32,375 bases of DNA from S146-42 sp965371965 (GCA_965371965.1 CBDVAM010000028.1:1-32375); one strand, 5' to 3'; shown: positions 1-8,857, counted from the first letter of the stretch. A program made the numbers and translations. The notes: generated from the sequence alone by a model not told the origin.

Positions 1-1
1 G

Positions 2-181
2 CCGTTCAAGCTGCGGCTGTTTGGGCTGGTCGATGGGGGGCAGCTTGTGGTGGGGAGCCTGATGTCGAGCTTTGTGCGCGAGGGCGCGAGCCCGAGGCTG
101 AGCGAATCGGCGGCGGACGCGTCGCGCGAGATTTCGATGGTCGTGCCGGAGATCGCACCGGTGTTCTCTGCGATCTGTTAG
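2..181 (+). CDS. fliP: FliP, flagellar type III export gate protein (3' end only)
   Basis: This is the C-terminal 59 residues of an open frame entering from the left edge and ending in TAG. FliP is an inner-membrane protein of the flagellar export gate, where it forms the core pore with FliQ and FliR. The stretch starting PFKLRLFGLVDGG and running through VVGSLMSSF matches the highly conserved last segment of FliP, and fliQ follows 13 bases later, the usual gene order. In most FliP proteins the chain ends close to this point. Here about 35 further polar residues follow (VREGASPRLSESAADAS and on), so there is an unusual C-terminal tail. The identity rests on a short stretch plus context, but both agree well. 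Confidence 0.85.
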   Translation, partial: PFKLRLFGLVDGGQLVVGSLMSSFVREGASPRLSESAADASREISMVVPEIAPVFSAIC

Positions 182-194
182 CAAGGGGTGGGCC

Positions 195-455
195 ATGCCT
201 TATGACGAGTCGTTGGTGTTCTTGGTGCGCGATACGCTGCTGGTGGTGCTCAAGATCGCCGCGCCGATCCTGGCGGCGGGGGTCGCGGTGGGGCTGATCA
301 TCAGCTTCCTGCAATCGGTGACGAGTATCCAGGACCAGACGCTGACATTCGTGCCGAAGATCAGCGTGATGATCATCGTGGCGGCGGTCTTGATTCCGTG
401 GATCACGTCGCGCCTGGTGGATCACGCATCGGAGCTGTTGAGCCTGAGGCCGTAG
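195..455 (+). CDS. fliQ: FliQ, flagellar export gate protein
   Basis: This 86-residue protein has the length and two-helix layout of FliQ, a small inner-membrane subunit that wraps the FliP/FliR core of the export gate. The first hydrophobic segment is around residues 14-38 and the second around 54-74. The segment between them, containing SFLQSVTSIQDQTLTFVPK, is the family signature. The ATG lies 13 bases after the fliP stop with a purine-rich AAGGGG upstream. It sits in the fliP-fliQ-fliR order found in most flagellated bacteria and is presumably co-transcribed with them. Confidence 0.93.
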   Translation: MPYDESLVFLVRDTLLVVLKIAAPILAAGVAVGLIISFLQSVTSIQDQTLTFVPKISVMIIVAAVLIPWITSRLVDHASELLSLRP

Positions 456-462
456 GGGGCGT

Positions 463-1296
463 GTGGTCGCGATCGAACCCATGCTGGGGCACGTGGTGCC
501 GTTCTCGCTGGTGCTGAGCCGGGTGGTGGGCATCATGCTGTTCGCGCCGCTCTTGAGTATGGCGACGTTGCCGATGCGGGTGCGGGCATTGCTGGCGTTC
601 GTGCTGGCGTTGTCGATCTATCCGATTGTCCCGGCGGGCGGGGGGTATACACCGGCGCTTGACGTGTGGGACTTGTTGCCGGTGATGTTCGGCGAGGTGC
701 TGATCGGGGTGGCGCTTGGCATGCTGGCGTCGGTGCCGATGCTGGGCATGGAGATGGCCGGGCAGATGGCCGGGCACCAGATGGGCCTGGGCCTGGCGCG
801 ATCGTACAACCCGGCCATGGAGGCGCAGACGGACGTCGCCGGGCAGATGCTGTTCACGGTCGCGGCGGGGATCTACCTGTCTGTCGGGGGGCTGGAGGTG
901 TTGTTCCTGGCGCTGGTGCGGACGTTTGACACGATGCCCCCGGGGACAATCATCTCCGCCGGGGCGACGCTGGAGTTGTATCTGGCGCTGGCGAGTTCCG
1001 GGCTTGACCTGGCGCTGCGTGTCGCCGCACCGGTGCTGGGCACGTTGATGTTGATCCTGATCGCGATGGGCTTTTTGATGAAGACCATGCCGCAGATCAA
1101 CATCCTGAGCTTCGGCTTTGCGCTCAAGATCATGTGCGGGATCACGGTCTTGACGTGGAGCATCTTCGTGATCGAGGAGGCGTTCGGCGAGGAGCTGCAC
1201 GACGCGATGGAGTTGCTCGTGCAGTGGGCGGCCTCGGGCGGGGGCACGAATCAACCGGGGGTGATCGAGGCGGGAGGGCAGACTCTTGGCCGGTGA
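463..1296 (+). CDS. fliR: FliR, flagellar export gate protein
   Basis: This 277-residue polytopic membrane protein has the usual length of FliR, the third component of the export-gate core. The N-terminal region contains the characteristic PFSLVLSRVVGIMLFAPLLS segment and the middle the AGQMAGHQMGLGLA segment that aligns with the conserved AGxxxGxQxGxxxA of FliR. The start chosen is GTG at 463, seven bases after the fliQ stop. No upstream ATG is available in frame, and the first internal ATG (481) would remove only six residues. The 3' end overlaps the start of flhB, so the two are likely translationally coupled. Confidence 0.93.
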   Translation: MVAIEPMLGHVVPFSLVLSRVVGIMLFAPLLSMATLPMRVRALLAFVLALSIYPIVPAGGGYTPALDVWDLLPVMFGEVLIGVALGMLASVPMLGMEMAGQMAGHQMGLGLARSYNPAMEAQTDVAGQMLFTVAAGIYLSVGGLEVLFLALVRTFDTMPPGTIISAGATLELYLALASSGLDLALRVAAPVLGTLMLILIAMGFLMKTMPQINILSFGFALKIMCGITVLTWSIFVIEEAFGEELHDAMELLVQWAASGGGTNQPGVIEAGGQTLGR

Positions 1297-2356
1297 CGAC
1301 ATGGGCGAAAAGACCGAGGACGCGACGCCCCGCAAAATCAGCAAATCGCGCGAGCGCGGGCAGGTCGCTAAGAGCCAGGATCTCTCGGCGGCCATCGGGC
1401 TGGCAGCCGCGGTCGGCCTTCTGGGCGTGTTCGGCGCGTCGTTGATGCGCCACTTCGCGCACGTGCTCGAGCGGGTCTGGGAGGGTCAGACCCCGGGCGA
1501 TCCACTCTCGATCGATGGGATCATCGGGGCGTCCAGATGGGTCGGCGCAACGACGGCGATCGCTGTGCTCCCGATATTCCTGCTCGTGTTTCTGATCGCG
1601 TATCTGACCAACCTTCTACAGGTCGGCTGGCTGTTGACGATGTACCCGGTCAAGCCCAAGTGGAGCAAGGTCAGCCCGGTCGCCGGCCTCAAGCGTCTGC
1701 TGAGCCTGAAGACCCTGGTCAAGAGCGGGGTGAACGCGCTCAAGCTGGTGGTCGTCGGGGGGGTTGCGGGCCTCGTTCTGTGGCGGTCAATTCCGGAGCT
1801 GATCGCGCTGCCCCGTCTGCACGCCGAGATCGCGCTGTTTGCGATCGGCAAGCTGGCGATGGAGCTGTCGCTGTGGTTGCTGCTGGTGCTGATCTTGCTG
1901 GCGATCATCGACTTCATGTACCAGAAGTGGCAGTACAAGAAGGACCTCAAGATGACCAAGCACGAGATCAAGGATGAGCGCCGGAGCATGGAGGGCGACC
2001 CACACGTCAAGAAGCAGCGGATGAAGATGGCGATGGAGGTTGCGACCCAGCGGATCCAGGGCGCGGTGCCCGATGCGGACGTGGTGGTCTCGAACCCGAC
2101 GCACTTCGCCGTCGCGCTGAAGTACGACGGCGACGCGATGGGCGCGCCGCGACTGGTTGCCAAGGGTGCGGACCTGCTCGCGTACCGGATCCGACAGGTG
2201 GCGATTGCCAACGCGGTGCCGATCGTGGAGCGTGCGCCGCTGGCGCGTGCGATCTACTGGGGTGTTGACGTGGGGCATGAGATCCCGCCGCACTTGTACG
2301 AGGCGGTCGCCGAGATCCTGGCATATGTGTATCGAACGGAGAAGTCGGCCGCCTGA
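1286..2356 (+). CDS. flhB: FlhB, export apparatus substrate-specificity switch
   Basis: FlhB (356 residues here) is an inner-membrane protein that switches the flagellar exporter from rod/hook to filament substrates after cleaving itself. The N-terminus carries the family signature EKTEDATPRK. Four hydrophobic segments follow up to about residue 215, then the cytoplasmic domain with the autocleavage motif N270-P271-T272-H273. The start is taken as TTG at 1286: a GGAGGG element lies at 1272-1277, a good distance away, whereas the alternative ATG at 1301 has no ribosome-binding sequence. With TTG the gene overlaps fliR by 11 bases. The cleavage residues are intact, so the switch should be functional. 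Confidence 0.95.
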   Translation: MAGDDMGEKTEDATPRKISKSRERGQVAKSQDLSAAIGLAAAVGLLGVFGASLMRHFAHVLERVWEGQTPGDPLSIDGIIGASRWVGATTAIAVLPIFLLVFLIAYLTNLLQVGWLLTMYPVKPKWSKVSPVAGLKRLLSLKTLVKSGVNALKLVVVGGVAGLVLWRSIPELIALPRLHAEIALFAIGKLAMELSLWLLLVLILLAIIDFMYQKWQYKKDLKMTKHEIKDERRSMEGDPHVKKQRMKMAMEVATQRIQGAVPDADVVVSNPTHFAVALKYDGDAMGAPRLVAKGADLLAYRIRQVAIANAVPIVERAPLARAIYWGVDVGHEIPPHLYEAVAEILAYVYRTEKSAA

Positions 2357-2395
2357 ACCGGGGCGTGCGACAGAGAGGAGTAGGTCGGGCGAATC

Positions 2396-4540
2396 GTGGC
2401 GAAGACCAAGGGCCAACCTGGTATGCCGGCATGGATCATGGCGATGCACCGCCATCGCGGGCTGATCGTGCCGGTGTCGTTCGTGGTGCTGATGCTGGTG
2501 CTGCTGGTTCCGGTGCCGCCGGCGGTGCTGGACATCCTGATCTCGGCGAACATCTCGCTGGCGGTTGTGATCCTGCTGACGACGCTGTACATGAAGAAGC
2601 CGCTGGAGTTCAGCGTGTTTCCTTCGCTATTGCTGGCGACGACGCTGCTGCGGCTGGTGCTGAACGTGGCATCGACGAGGCTGATTCTCAGCGCCGACGC
2701 CGAGACGCCTGAGGAGGCCGCGGGTGTCGCCGGTGAGGTGATCCAGGCATTCGGGAACTTCGTCGCCGGCGACAGCCTGTTCGTGGGCGTGGTGCTGTTC
2801 CTGATCCTGGTGATCGTGCAGTTCATGGTGGTGACCAAGGGTGCGGGCCGGATCAGCGAGGTCGCTGCGAGGTTCACGCTCGATGCGATGCCCGGCAAGC
2901 AGATGGCGATCGACTCGGACCTGAACGCCGGGATCCTGAACGAGCAGGAGGCCAAGTCCCGACGCGAGGAGATCGCCCGCGAGGCCGACTTCTTCGGGGC
3001 GATGGACGGTGCCAGCAAGTTCGTCCGGGGCGATGCCATGGCGGGCATCATCATCACGGGCATCAACATCGTGGGCGGCTTTGCGATCGGGACCATCGAG
3101 CGCGGCTGGCCTATGGGTCAGACCGCCGAGACGTTCACGAGGCTGACGATCGGCGACGGGCTGACGGCGCAGATCCCGTCTCTGATAATCTCGGTTGCCA
3201 GCGCGCTCATCGTGACGCGCTCAGGATCCAAGGACGAGCTGGGCAAGGAGCTGACCGATCAGCTCACAAGCCAGCCCAAGGGGTTGATAATCTGCGCCGT
3301 GTTCCTTGCGCTGCTGAGCCTGTCGCCCTTGCCGACGCTGCCGTTGATGGCGACAGCGATCGGCATCGCGGTTATCAGTTGGTCGCTCATCCGCGCGGAT
3401 CGCGAGAAGGCCGGTCTGGCGAGTTCGGCGGGCGAGGGCGAGAGCGAGGCCCTGGACAAGGCACCGGAAACGCCGATCGAGTCGGTCCTCAAGGTGGACA
3501 CGCTGGAGCTTGAGATCGGCTATGGGCTGGTAGGGCTTGTGGATCGGTCCCAGGGCGGCGACCTGCTCGATCGGGTGAACGCGGCCCGGCGTCAGCTCGC
3601 CGGGGAGTTGGGCCTGGTCATGCCGCCGGTGCGAATCCGAGACAACGTCCAGCTCCAGCCCGATGAGTACCGCATCAAGATCCGCGGCGTGCCGGTCGGC
3701 GAGGGCGTCGTGCGACCATCGCAACTGCTGGCCATGGATTCGGGCCTGGCGTCGGGTCCGCTCGACGGTGAGCAGACCAAGGAGCCGGCGTTCGGGCTCG
3801 AGGCGTGGTGGATCGCCCCGGCGTTGCGTCAGCGGGCCGAGGCGATGAACTACACCGTTGTCGAGCCGACGAGCGTGGTGACGACGCACCTGAGCGAGGT
3901 AGTGCGCGACCACGCCCACGAGCTCTTGACCCGAGAAGAGATCGGCAACCTGATCGAGCAGTTGAAAGAGCGTGCCCCGAGGCTGGTCGAGGAGGCGGTG
4001 CCGAGCGTGGTCAAGCCGGCGGACCTGCAGCGGGTGTGCCAGGCGTTGCTGCGTGAGCGTGTGCCGATGCGCGACATGGAGACGATCCTGGAGACGATGG
4101 CCGACTTTTTGCCCAAGACGCCGGACCCGGACGTGGTGGTCGAGTATGTCCGCAACGCGCTGCGCCGGACGATCTGCCACCAGGTCGCCCAGCCCACCGA
4201 CGACGGCAAGCTCAAGATCACCTGCGTGGCCCTCGACCCGGCGTTCGAGGACCAGATCAACGCCCACATCGATCGCTCGGGCGGGACGACGAACGTGGCG
4301 ATCCCCGCGCGGCTCGCCGACCAGATGGCGTCTGCGATCGTCAAGGCCCTGGAGCCGCTGGTGGCGCGGGGGAGCACGCCGGTGGTGGTGACGTCGCCGC
4401 AGGTCCGCGCGGTGACCAGGCAGCTTCTCGAAGGGCGGATCGTCTCGCCCACGGTCCTGGGATACAACGAGATCGTCAACGAGATCGAGGTGGAGACTCT
4501 GGGGCTCGTCGAGCTCTCGGAGCAGAGATCGGCGGCGTAG
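2396..4540 (+). CDS. flhA: FlhA, flagellar export gate / chaperone docking protein
   Basis: This 714-residue protein is full length for FlhA, the export-gate subunit that forms a nonameric cytoplasmic ring and receives substrate-chaperone complexes. The N-terminal half holds about eight hydrophobic segments (residues 20-330). Between them lies the conserved cytoplasmic loop AARFTLDAMPGKQMAIDSDL (about residues 160-180), followed by the KFVRGDAMAGIII segment. The soluble C-terminal domain starts near residue 350. The start is GTG at 2396 with AGGAG at 2376-2380, rather far upstream; ATG at 2423 is an alternative. It follows flhB by 39 bases and belongs to the same transcription unit. Confidence 0.96.
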   Translation: MAKTKGQPGMPAWIMAMHRHRGLIVPVSFVVLMLVLLVPVPPAVLDILISANISLAVVILLTTLYMKKPLEFSVFPSLLLATTLLRLVLNVASTRLILSADAETPEEAAGVAGEVIQAFGNFVAGDSLFVGVVLFLILVIVQFMVVTKGAGRISEVAARFTLDAMPGKQMAIDSDLNAGILNEQEAKSRREEIAREADFFGAMDGASKFVRGDAMAGIIITGINIVGGFAIGTIERGWPMGQTAETFTRLTIGDGLTAQIPSLIISVASALIVTRSGSKDELGKELTDQLTSQPKGLIICAVFLALLSLSPLPTLPLMATAIGIAVISWSLIRADREKAGLASSAGEGESEALDKAPETPIESVLKVDTLELEIGYGLVGLVDRSQGGDLLDRVNAARRQLAGELGLVMPPVRIRDNVQLQPDEYRIKIRGVPVGEGVVRPSQLLAMDSGLASGPLDGEQTKEPAFGLEAWWIAPALRQRAEAMNYTVVEPTSVVTTHLSEVVRDHAHELLTREEIGNLIEQLKERAPRLVEEAVPSVVKPADLQRVCQALLRERVPMRDMETILETMADFLPKTPDPDVVVEYVRNALRRTICHQVAQPTDDGKLKITCVALDPAFEDQINAHIDRSGGTTNVAIPARLADQMASAIVKALEPLVARGSTPVVVTSPQVRAVTRQLLEGRIVSPTVLGYNEIVNEIEVETLGLVELSEQRSAA

Positions 4541-4595
4541 GCGCGCACGAACCGCGGAGACTTGGTACCATGGACGGATCCTCTGAACGCCACGG

Positions 4596-5921
4596 ATGGC
4601 ACGCATGACACTGAAGACATATCGCGCACCCAGCATGGCCCAGGCACTGGCCGAGGTGAAGCACGACCTCGGCGCTGCGGCTGTCATTCTGCACACTCGG
4701 ACCTTCCGCGTGGGCGGGATCGCCGGGCTGGGCGCAAAGAACATCGTCGAGATCACCGCATCGACCGACCGGCGTCTGCCGGTCCGGCGTGTGGGCGGCA
4801 GGTCCAAGGCGCCCGCGGCCCGTTCGGCGGGCGGCGCGACCTACTCACGAAACCCATCCTTCGCGGGCGAGCCGACGGGAACCGTCCTGCGGGGCGAGGT
4901 CGAGATCAAGCCGCCGGCGGTCTCGGTCCCGATCGAGCGGGATCCGAGAATCGAGCGTCTCGCCGTGCGGACCCCGCTCGCGCCCGTGGACGCGGGGGCG
5001 ACGCTGAATCTGCAATCCGAGATCGCGTCGATCAAGCGTCTGATGGGGCAGGTGCTCCAGAAATCCGCCGGCACGACACCTTCTGCGGGGCTGCCAGACG
5101 CGCTGTTTGATTTGTACATGCGCCTGGTGGACCATCATGTGTCGGCGGAGCTTGCCGACGCGATCACCGGCGAGGTCCGCTCGGAACTGAGCCCCGCTGA
5201 GCTTGGCGACGCGATGGTGGTGCATCAGACGGTCCTGCGTCGGATCGAGGGGCGGATCAAGGTCGATGAGAACGCGACATCGTTCGAGAGAGGCGAGGAC
5301 GGCAGGCCTCTGACGATCGCGCTGATCGGCCCGACGGGGGTGGGCAAGACGACGACGCTGGCCAAGCTCGCCGCCATCGCCAAGCTGCGTCACAACAAGA
5401 AGGTCGGGCTCATCACCTGCGACACGTATCGGATCGCGGCGGTCGAGCAGCTCCGCACATACGCGAACATCATCGCGCTGCCCATCAAGGTCGCGATGAC
5501 GCCCGGCGAGGTGGCCGGGGCGTGCGAGTCGCTGCTGGATTGCGATCTTGTGCTGGTGGATACGCCCGGGCGGAGCCAGCACGACGCCGAGCGTTTGGAT
5601 GAGCTGAACACGCTGGTCGAGGCCGCGCGTCCGCATCATCGGGACCTGGTGCTGTCGTCGGTCGCCGCCGAGCCGGTGCTCGAGCGAACGCTCGAACGCT
5701 TCAGGGTTCTCGAGCCGACGCGGGTGATTCTGACCAAGCTCGATGAGGCCGTGCACATGGGGCCGATGCTGAATATTCTGGAGCGTCTGTCGCTGCCGGC
5801 GAGCTTTGTGACTATGGGACAAGAAGTTCCCGACCACCTCGAGCCGGCGTCGGCGTCGCGCCTGGCCCGCCTTGTGCTCGACGGGCCGGCACGCGCGACG
5901 CTCGAGCCGGCGATGGCATGA
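4596..5921 (+). CDS. flhF: FlhF, SRP-type GTPase for flagellar placement
   Basis: FlhF is a GTPase of the SRP/FtsY/Ffh family that sets the site and number of flagella. The N-terminus (MTLKTYRAPSMAQALAEVK, then LGAAAVILHTRTF) matches the FlhF B domain. A low-complexity linker covers about residues 65-140. The NG domain follows: P-loop GPTGVGKTTT at residues 245-254, a DTYRIAAVEQLRTYA segment, VDTPGRSQHD (G3) and TKLDEA (G4). Two close starts are possible, ATG 4596 and ATG 4605; the second gives the usual MTLKTY beginning. The stop codon overlaps the start of flhG as ATGA, so the regulator pair is translationally coupled. Confidence 0.95.
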   Translation: MARMTLKTYRAPSMAQALAEVKHDLGAAAVILHTRTFRVGGIAGLGAKNIVEITASTDRRLPVRRVGGRSKAPAARSAGGATYSRNPSFAGEPTGTVLRGEVEIKPPAVSVPIERDPRIERLAVRTPLAPVDAGATLNLQSEIASIKRLMGQVLQKSAGTTPSAGLPDALFDLYMRLVDHHVSAELADAITGEVRSELSPAELGDAMVVHQTVLRRIEGRIKVDENATSFERGEDGRPLTIALIGPTGVGKTTTLAKLAAIAKLRHNKKVGLITCDTYRIAAVEQLRTYANIIALPIKVAMTPGEVAGACESLLDCDLVLVDTPGRSQHDAERLDELNTLVEAARPHHRDLVLSSVAAEPVLERTLERFRVLEPTRVILTKLDEAVHMGPMLNILERLSLPASFVTMGQEVPDHLEPASASRLARLVLDGPARATLEPAMA

Positions 5922-6865
5922 CGTCCTTGGGGACCATCGCGGGTGGCGACCAGGCCTCGCGCCTGCGGTCGCTGGTGAGGGCGTTGCGGTCAGAGCCCGC
6001 TTCGCCCGAGTTCGTGCCCGTGGCAGAGCCGGAGATCGCACCCCAGGCGGATTGTGTGCGGGCGGTCGAGTCGCCCGCGCCGGCGCGCCCGAAATCTGCG
6101 GTGATCGCCATCGCCTCGGGCAAGGGTGGGGTGGGCAAGACGGTTGTCGCGGTGAATCTCGCGATCGTGCTGGCACGCCGACGATCGGTCACGCTTATCG
6201 ACGCGGACCTTGGCGCCGCGAACGCCGACATCATGCTGGGCGTGCGCGCAACGCGACGCCTGGACGCCGCGCTTGCCACAGAAAGACCACTTCGCGATCT
6301 TCTCACCCAGACCGAGCATGGAATCCACCTCGTCGCGGGCGCGGTCGGCACGCGCCGCATGGTGGAGCGTCCCGATGCGCTGTACCGGCGTCTGTCGGAG
6401 CTGGACGGCACAAGCGATCTGATCGTCATCGATCTGCCGGCGGGACTGGATCCGATGGTTATCGAGACGTGCGCGCAGGCCGATCTGACGCTGATCGTGA
6501 CCACGCCCGAACCGACAGCCATCGCCGACGCTTACGCGACGATCAAGGCGGTGACGGCGCGTCGGTCGGCGAGCGAATGCACCCCCAGGCAGCGCCTCGA
6601 GGTCGTGATGAATCAGTCGCCGAGCGATGCAATCGGCGAGCGAGCCCATCAGCGGCTCGCGACGGTCGCGCAGCGGTTCCTGGCCCGTCGGGTGACGCTC
6701 GCGGGGTCGCTGGCGGTCGATGGGGGGGTCGTTCGTTCGGTCCTTTCGCGGACGCCGATCGTCTCGGGACCCGGAACGAGCCCGTGGGTGGATCGCCTGG
6801 AGTCGCTGGCGGTGAGGGTCGTGGACGGGCTGGGCGCAATGGACGCGCCAGTGTTTGGTGTTTGA
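5918..6865 (+). CDS. flhG: FlhG, MinD/ParA-type ATPase regulating flagellar number
   Basis: FlhG (also called FleN or YlxH) is a MinD-like ATPase that stimulates the FlhF GTPase and limits flagellar number. At residues 11-17 the protein has DQASRLR, matching the DQAxxLR activator helix through which FlhG acts on FlhF. The deviant Walker A motif is GKGGVGKT (residues 68-75), followed by LIDADLGAANADIMLG and a Walker B-like VIDLPAG. The 315-residue length is a little longer than usual because of a linker between the activator helix and the ATPase domain. Its ATG overlaps the flhF stop. The C-terminus has no obvious MinD-type membrane helix that I can assign with confidence. Confidence 0.93.
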   Translation: MTSLGTIAGGDQASRLRSLVRALRSEPASPEFVPVAEPEIAPQADCVRAVESPAPARPKSAVIAIASGKGGVGKTVVAVNLAIVLARRRSVTLIDADLGAANADIMLGVRATRRLDAALATERPLRDLLTQTEHGIHLVAGAVGTRRMVERPDALYRRLSELDGTSDLIVIDLPAGLDPMVIETCAQADLTLIVTTPEPTAIADAYATIKAVTARRSASECTPRQRLEVVMNQSPSDAIGERAHQRLATVAQRFLARRVTLAGSLAVDGGVVRSVLSRTPIVSGPGTSPWVDRLESLAVRVVDGLGAMDAPVFGV

Positions 6866-7005
6866 CAGGGCCGGTTATGACGGCGCGCTCGCGTCGATAA
6901 GCAAAAGAAGTTCGAGCGGAGCCTCAAGCCCGATCTTGAACGAGTCGATTGGCCCCTGCGAGGGCTGTTCTGTCTGCGTGGGAGTTTCTAACTGAGAGAG
7001 GTCCG

Positions 7006-7287
7006 GTGGAACGTTCGGCCCAGACAGTTGCGACCTGCCTCGCCTTGAGCGCCTACGCGATCGCGATGATCGCGGGCATCGGCGCCCAGAACCCGGTCCT
7101 GCTCGTGATGCGCCGGGGGCTGGTGGTGCTGGTTCTTGGATACGCGATCGGCCTGGCGATTGGGATGATCGTCGAGCACATTCTGCGCGAGCACATCGCG
7201 GGGTATCGGGCCGAGCGTCCGATTCCGGATATCGAGGCGATCGAACGGGCGGCGGTGCAGGACAGCGAAATTATCGAGGCGGCATGA
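7006..7287 (+). CDS. Small two-helix membrane protein in the flagellar cluster
   Basis: This short gene encodes 93 residues starting at GTG 7006. The start is set by GAGAGAGG at 6994-7001, four bases upstream. An earlier TTG (6949) lacks a ribosome-binding site and would add 19 unlikely residues. Two hydrophobic segments lie at about residues 8-30 and 35-57, followed by a polar tail rich in Glu and Arg (EHILREHIAGYRAERPIPD). I do not recognise the family. Its position between flhG and fliA on the same strand suggests a role tied to flagellar assembly or placement, but nothing in the sequence proves it. The codon pattern resembles its neighbours, so it looks native. Confidence 0.75.
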   Translation: MERSAQTVATCLALSAYAIAMIAGIGAQNPVLLVMRRGLVVLVLGYAIGLAIGMIVEHILREHIAGYRAERPIPDIEAIERAAVQDSEIIEAA

Positions 7288-7324
7288 AGTTTTCAACGTT
7301 TCAGCACGCGGTTGGTGTGACGAC

Positions 7325-7354
7325 TTGCAACGCGGGCCTGATACCCGGTACAAT
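7325..7354 (+). promoter_or_regulatory. Sigma-70-type promoter before fliA
   Basis: TTGCAA at 7325-7330 and TACAAT at 7349-7354 are separated by 18 bases. Each box differs from the sigma-70 consensus at one position, which stands out in this GC-rich setting. Transcription would begin near 7361, about 80 bases before the fliA start. This suggests fliA can be expressed separately from the upstream export genes. Confidence 0.6.
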
Positions 7355-7441
7355 CAGGCTCGCGGTCAAGGACGATCGCGTGTGGGTGCTCCGTGAACGA
7401 GGGGTCTCGTAAGCGGAACGCAGGTCAAGGAGCCGACCAAT

Positions 7442-8314
7442 ATGTCCACGACGAAGGCGATGCCACGTGCCAGTGCGGGTGTTCACATCCGCTCATCGGC
7501 CCGGCGATTCGAGATCACTCCCGGCCCGTCGCGATTCGACGCGATCCCGCCCGAGGATCTTTGGAAGCAGTACACCAAGGGCCACACCCAGGAGCTGCGC
7601 AACCACTTTATGGAGCGGTACCTGCCCCTGGTGCGGTACAACGCCGAGCGCATCCATGCGCGTCTGCCGGATGAGGTCGATATCGAGGACCTGATGTCCG
7701 CCGGGCTCTTCGGGCTGATGGACGCGATCAATGGGTTCGATCTCGAGCGCAAGATCAAGTTCGAGACCTACTGCGCCCCGCGGATCCGCGGCGCGATCCT
7801 CGACGAGCTGCGCTCGATGGACTGGGTTCCCCGCCTGGTTCGTCATCGCACGGCGAAGATCGAGGCCGTCCGCCAGCGCATCGAGAAGGAAGAGGGTCGC
7901 CCGCCCACCGAGGACGAGATAGCGGGCGAGCTGGGCGTCGAGGGCGAGGAGTTCGACAAGTTCAAGCGTGACGGTCGCCCGGTGAGCACGGTGAGCATCA
8001 CCCGGCGGGCCTTCCCGACCGACGGCAACAAGGACGTCCGCGAGATCGACGTCATCAAGGACGACACGCAGCGCAACCCGCTGCGCGAGGCCCAGCGCCG
8101 CGATCTCAAGGACATGATGACCAAGGGGCTCAGCCGGGCCGAGCGTCTGATCGTCGTGCTGTACTACTACGAGGGCATGACGATGAAGGAGATCGGCGCG
8201 ACGCTGGATCTCTCGGAGAGCCGGGTGAGCCAGATGCACAGCTCGATCCTGCTGCGCCTCAAGGCACAGATGCAGCACCGCATGGGCGAGTTGCAAGAGG
8301 CCGATCGTAAGTAG
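7442..8314 (+). CDS. fliA: FliA/WhiG-family flagellar sigma factor (sigma-28)
   Basis: This 290-residue protein is a group 3 sigma factor of the FliA/WhiG type, which directs RNA polymerase to late flagellar genes. Region 2 holds YLPLVRYNAERIHARLPDEV, then DLMSAGLFGLMDAINGFD and KFETYCAPRIRGAILDELR, the FliA signature. Region 3 covers about residues 135-190. Region 4 holds LSRAERLIVVLYYYEGMTM and the helix-turn-helix EIGATLDLSESRVSQMHSSI. An N-terminal extension of about 35 residues precedes region 2. ATG 7442 has AAGGAG at 7427-7432. No anti-sigma factor FlgM is seen in this window. It closes the flagellar cluster. Confidence 0.93.
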   Translation: MSTTKAMPRASAGVHIRSSARRFEITPGPSRFDAIPPEDLWKQYTKGHTQELRNHFMERYLPLVRYNAERIHARLPDEVDIEDLMSAGLFGLMDAINGFDLERKIKFETYCAPRIRGAILDELRSMDWVPRLVRHRTAKIEAVRQRIEKEEGRPPTEDEIAGELGVEGEEFDKFKRDGRPVSTVSITRRAFPTDGNKDVREIDVIKDDTQRNPLREAQRRDLKDMMTKGLSRAERLIVVLYYYEGMTMKEIGATLDLSESRVSQMHSSILLRLKAQMQHRMGELQEADRK

Positions 8315-8344
8315 GAATCCCGGGCGGCGAGCGTACGATCCCGC

Positions 8345-8857
8345 GTGGAAACCGCTCGCACCGCCGCGATCGCGTTGGGATCAAACCTCGGCGATCGTGG
8401 CGAGAATATCTCCCACGCGACCGAGCGCATCGGTGGGTTGCCTTCAACCTCAATGGTCGTGGTTTCGCCGCCGATCGAGACCGATCCCATCGGTATTCTG
8501 GATCAGCCCCGGTTCTTGAATGCCTGTTGTGTCGTGCGCACGGATCTTCTGCCGCGTGCATTGCTCGGGGCGTTGCACCAGATCGAGCGGGATCTGGGGC
8601 GGGACCGCTCGCGCGAGCGTCGCTGGGGACCTCGGGCGATCGACCTCGATCTGCTCCTGGTGGACGACCTTGTCATCGACGAACCCGATCTGACGATCCC
8701 CCACCCGCGCATGCACGAGAGGCGGTTCGTCCTCGAACCCCTGGCGGAAATCGCGGGCGATCTGGTCCATCCGGTCCTGTCGGTCTCGATTCAAGAGCTG
8801 TTGGATCGCCTGCGGGGCGGATCCGCAACGCCGGGCGGTGCTAATCTCTTGTCATGA
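8345..8857 (+). CDS. folK: FolK, hydroxymethyldihydropterin pyrophosphokinase
   Basis: FolK transfers pyrophosphate from ATP to 6-hydroxymethyl-7,8-dihydropterin in folate synthesis, in the cytosol. The 170-residue protein begins with the conserved ALGSNLGDR segment and has RERRWGPRAIDLDLLLVDD, which carries the catalytic Arg/Trp loop and the two metal-binding aspartates (D-x-D). It ends with IPHPRMHERRFVLEPLAEIA, also conserved. The start is GTG at 8345, 30 bases after fliA, so it may be read through from the sigma gene. Its stop overlaps the next ATG as ATGA. No other folate gene is nearby. Confidence 0.95.
   Translation: METARTAAIALGSNLGDRGENISHATERIGGLPSTSMVVVSPPIETDPIGILDQPRFLNACCVVRTDLLPRALLGALHQIERDLGRDRSRERRWGPRAIDLDLLLVDDLVIDEPDLTIPHPRMHERRFVLEPLAEIAGDLVHPVLSVSIQELLDRLRGGSATPGGANLLS

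Noticed and set aside
6862..6900. TTGACA at 6862 and GTCGATAA at 6893 as sigma-70 or sigma-28 promoter parts
   Set aside because: TTGACA has no -10 box at 16-18 bases, and the sigma-28-like -10 lacks a TAAA box at the right distance.
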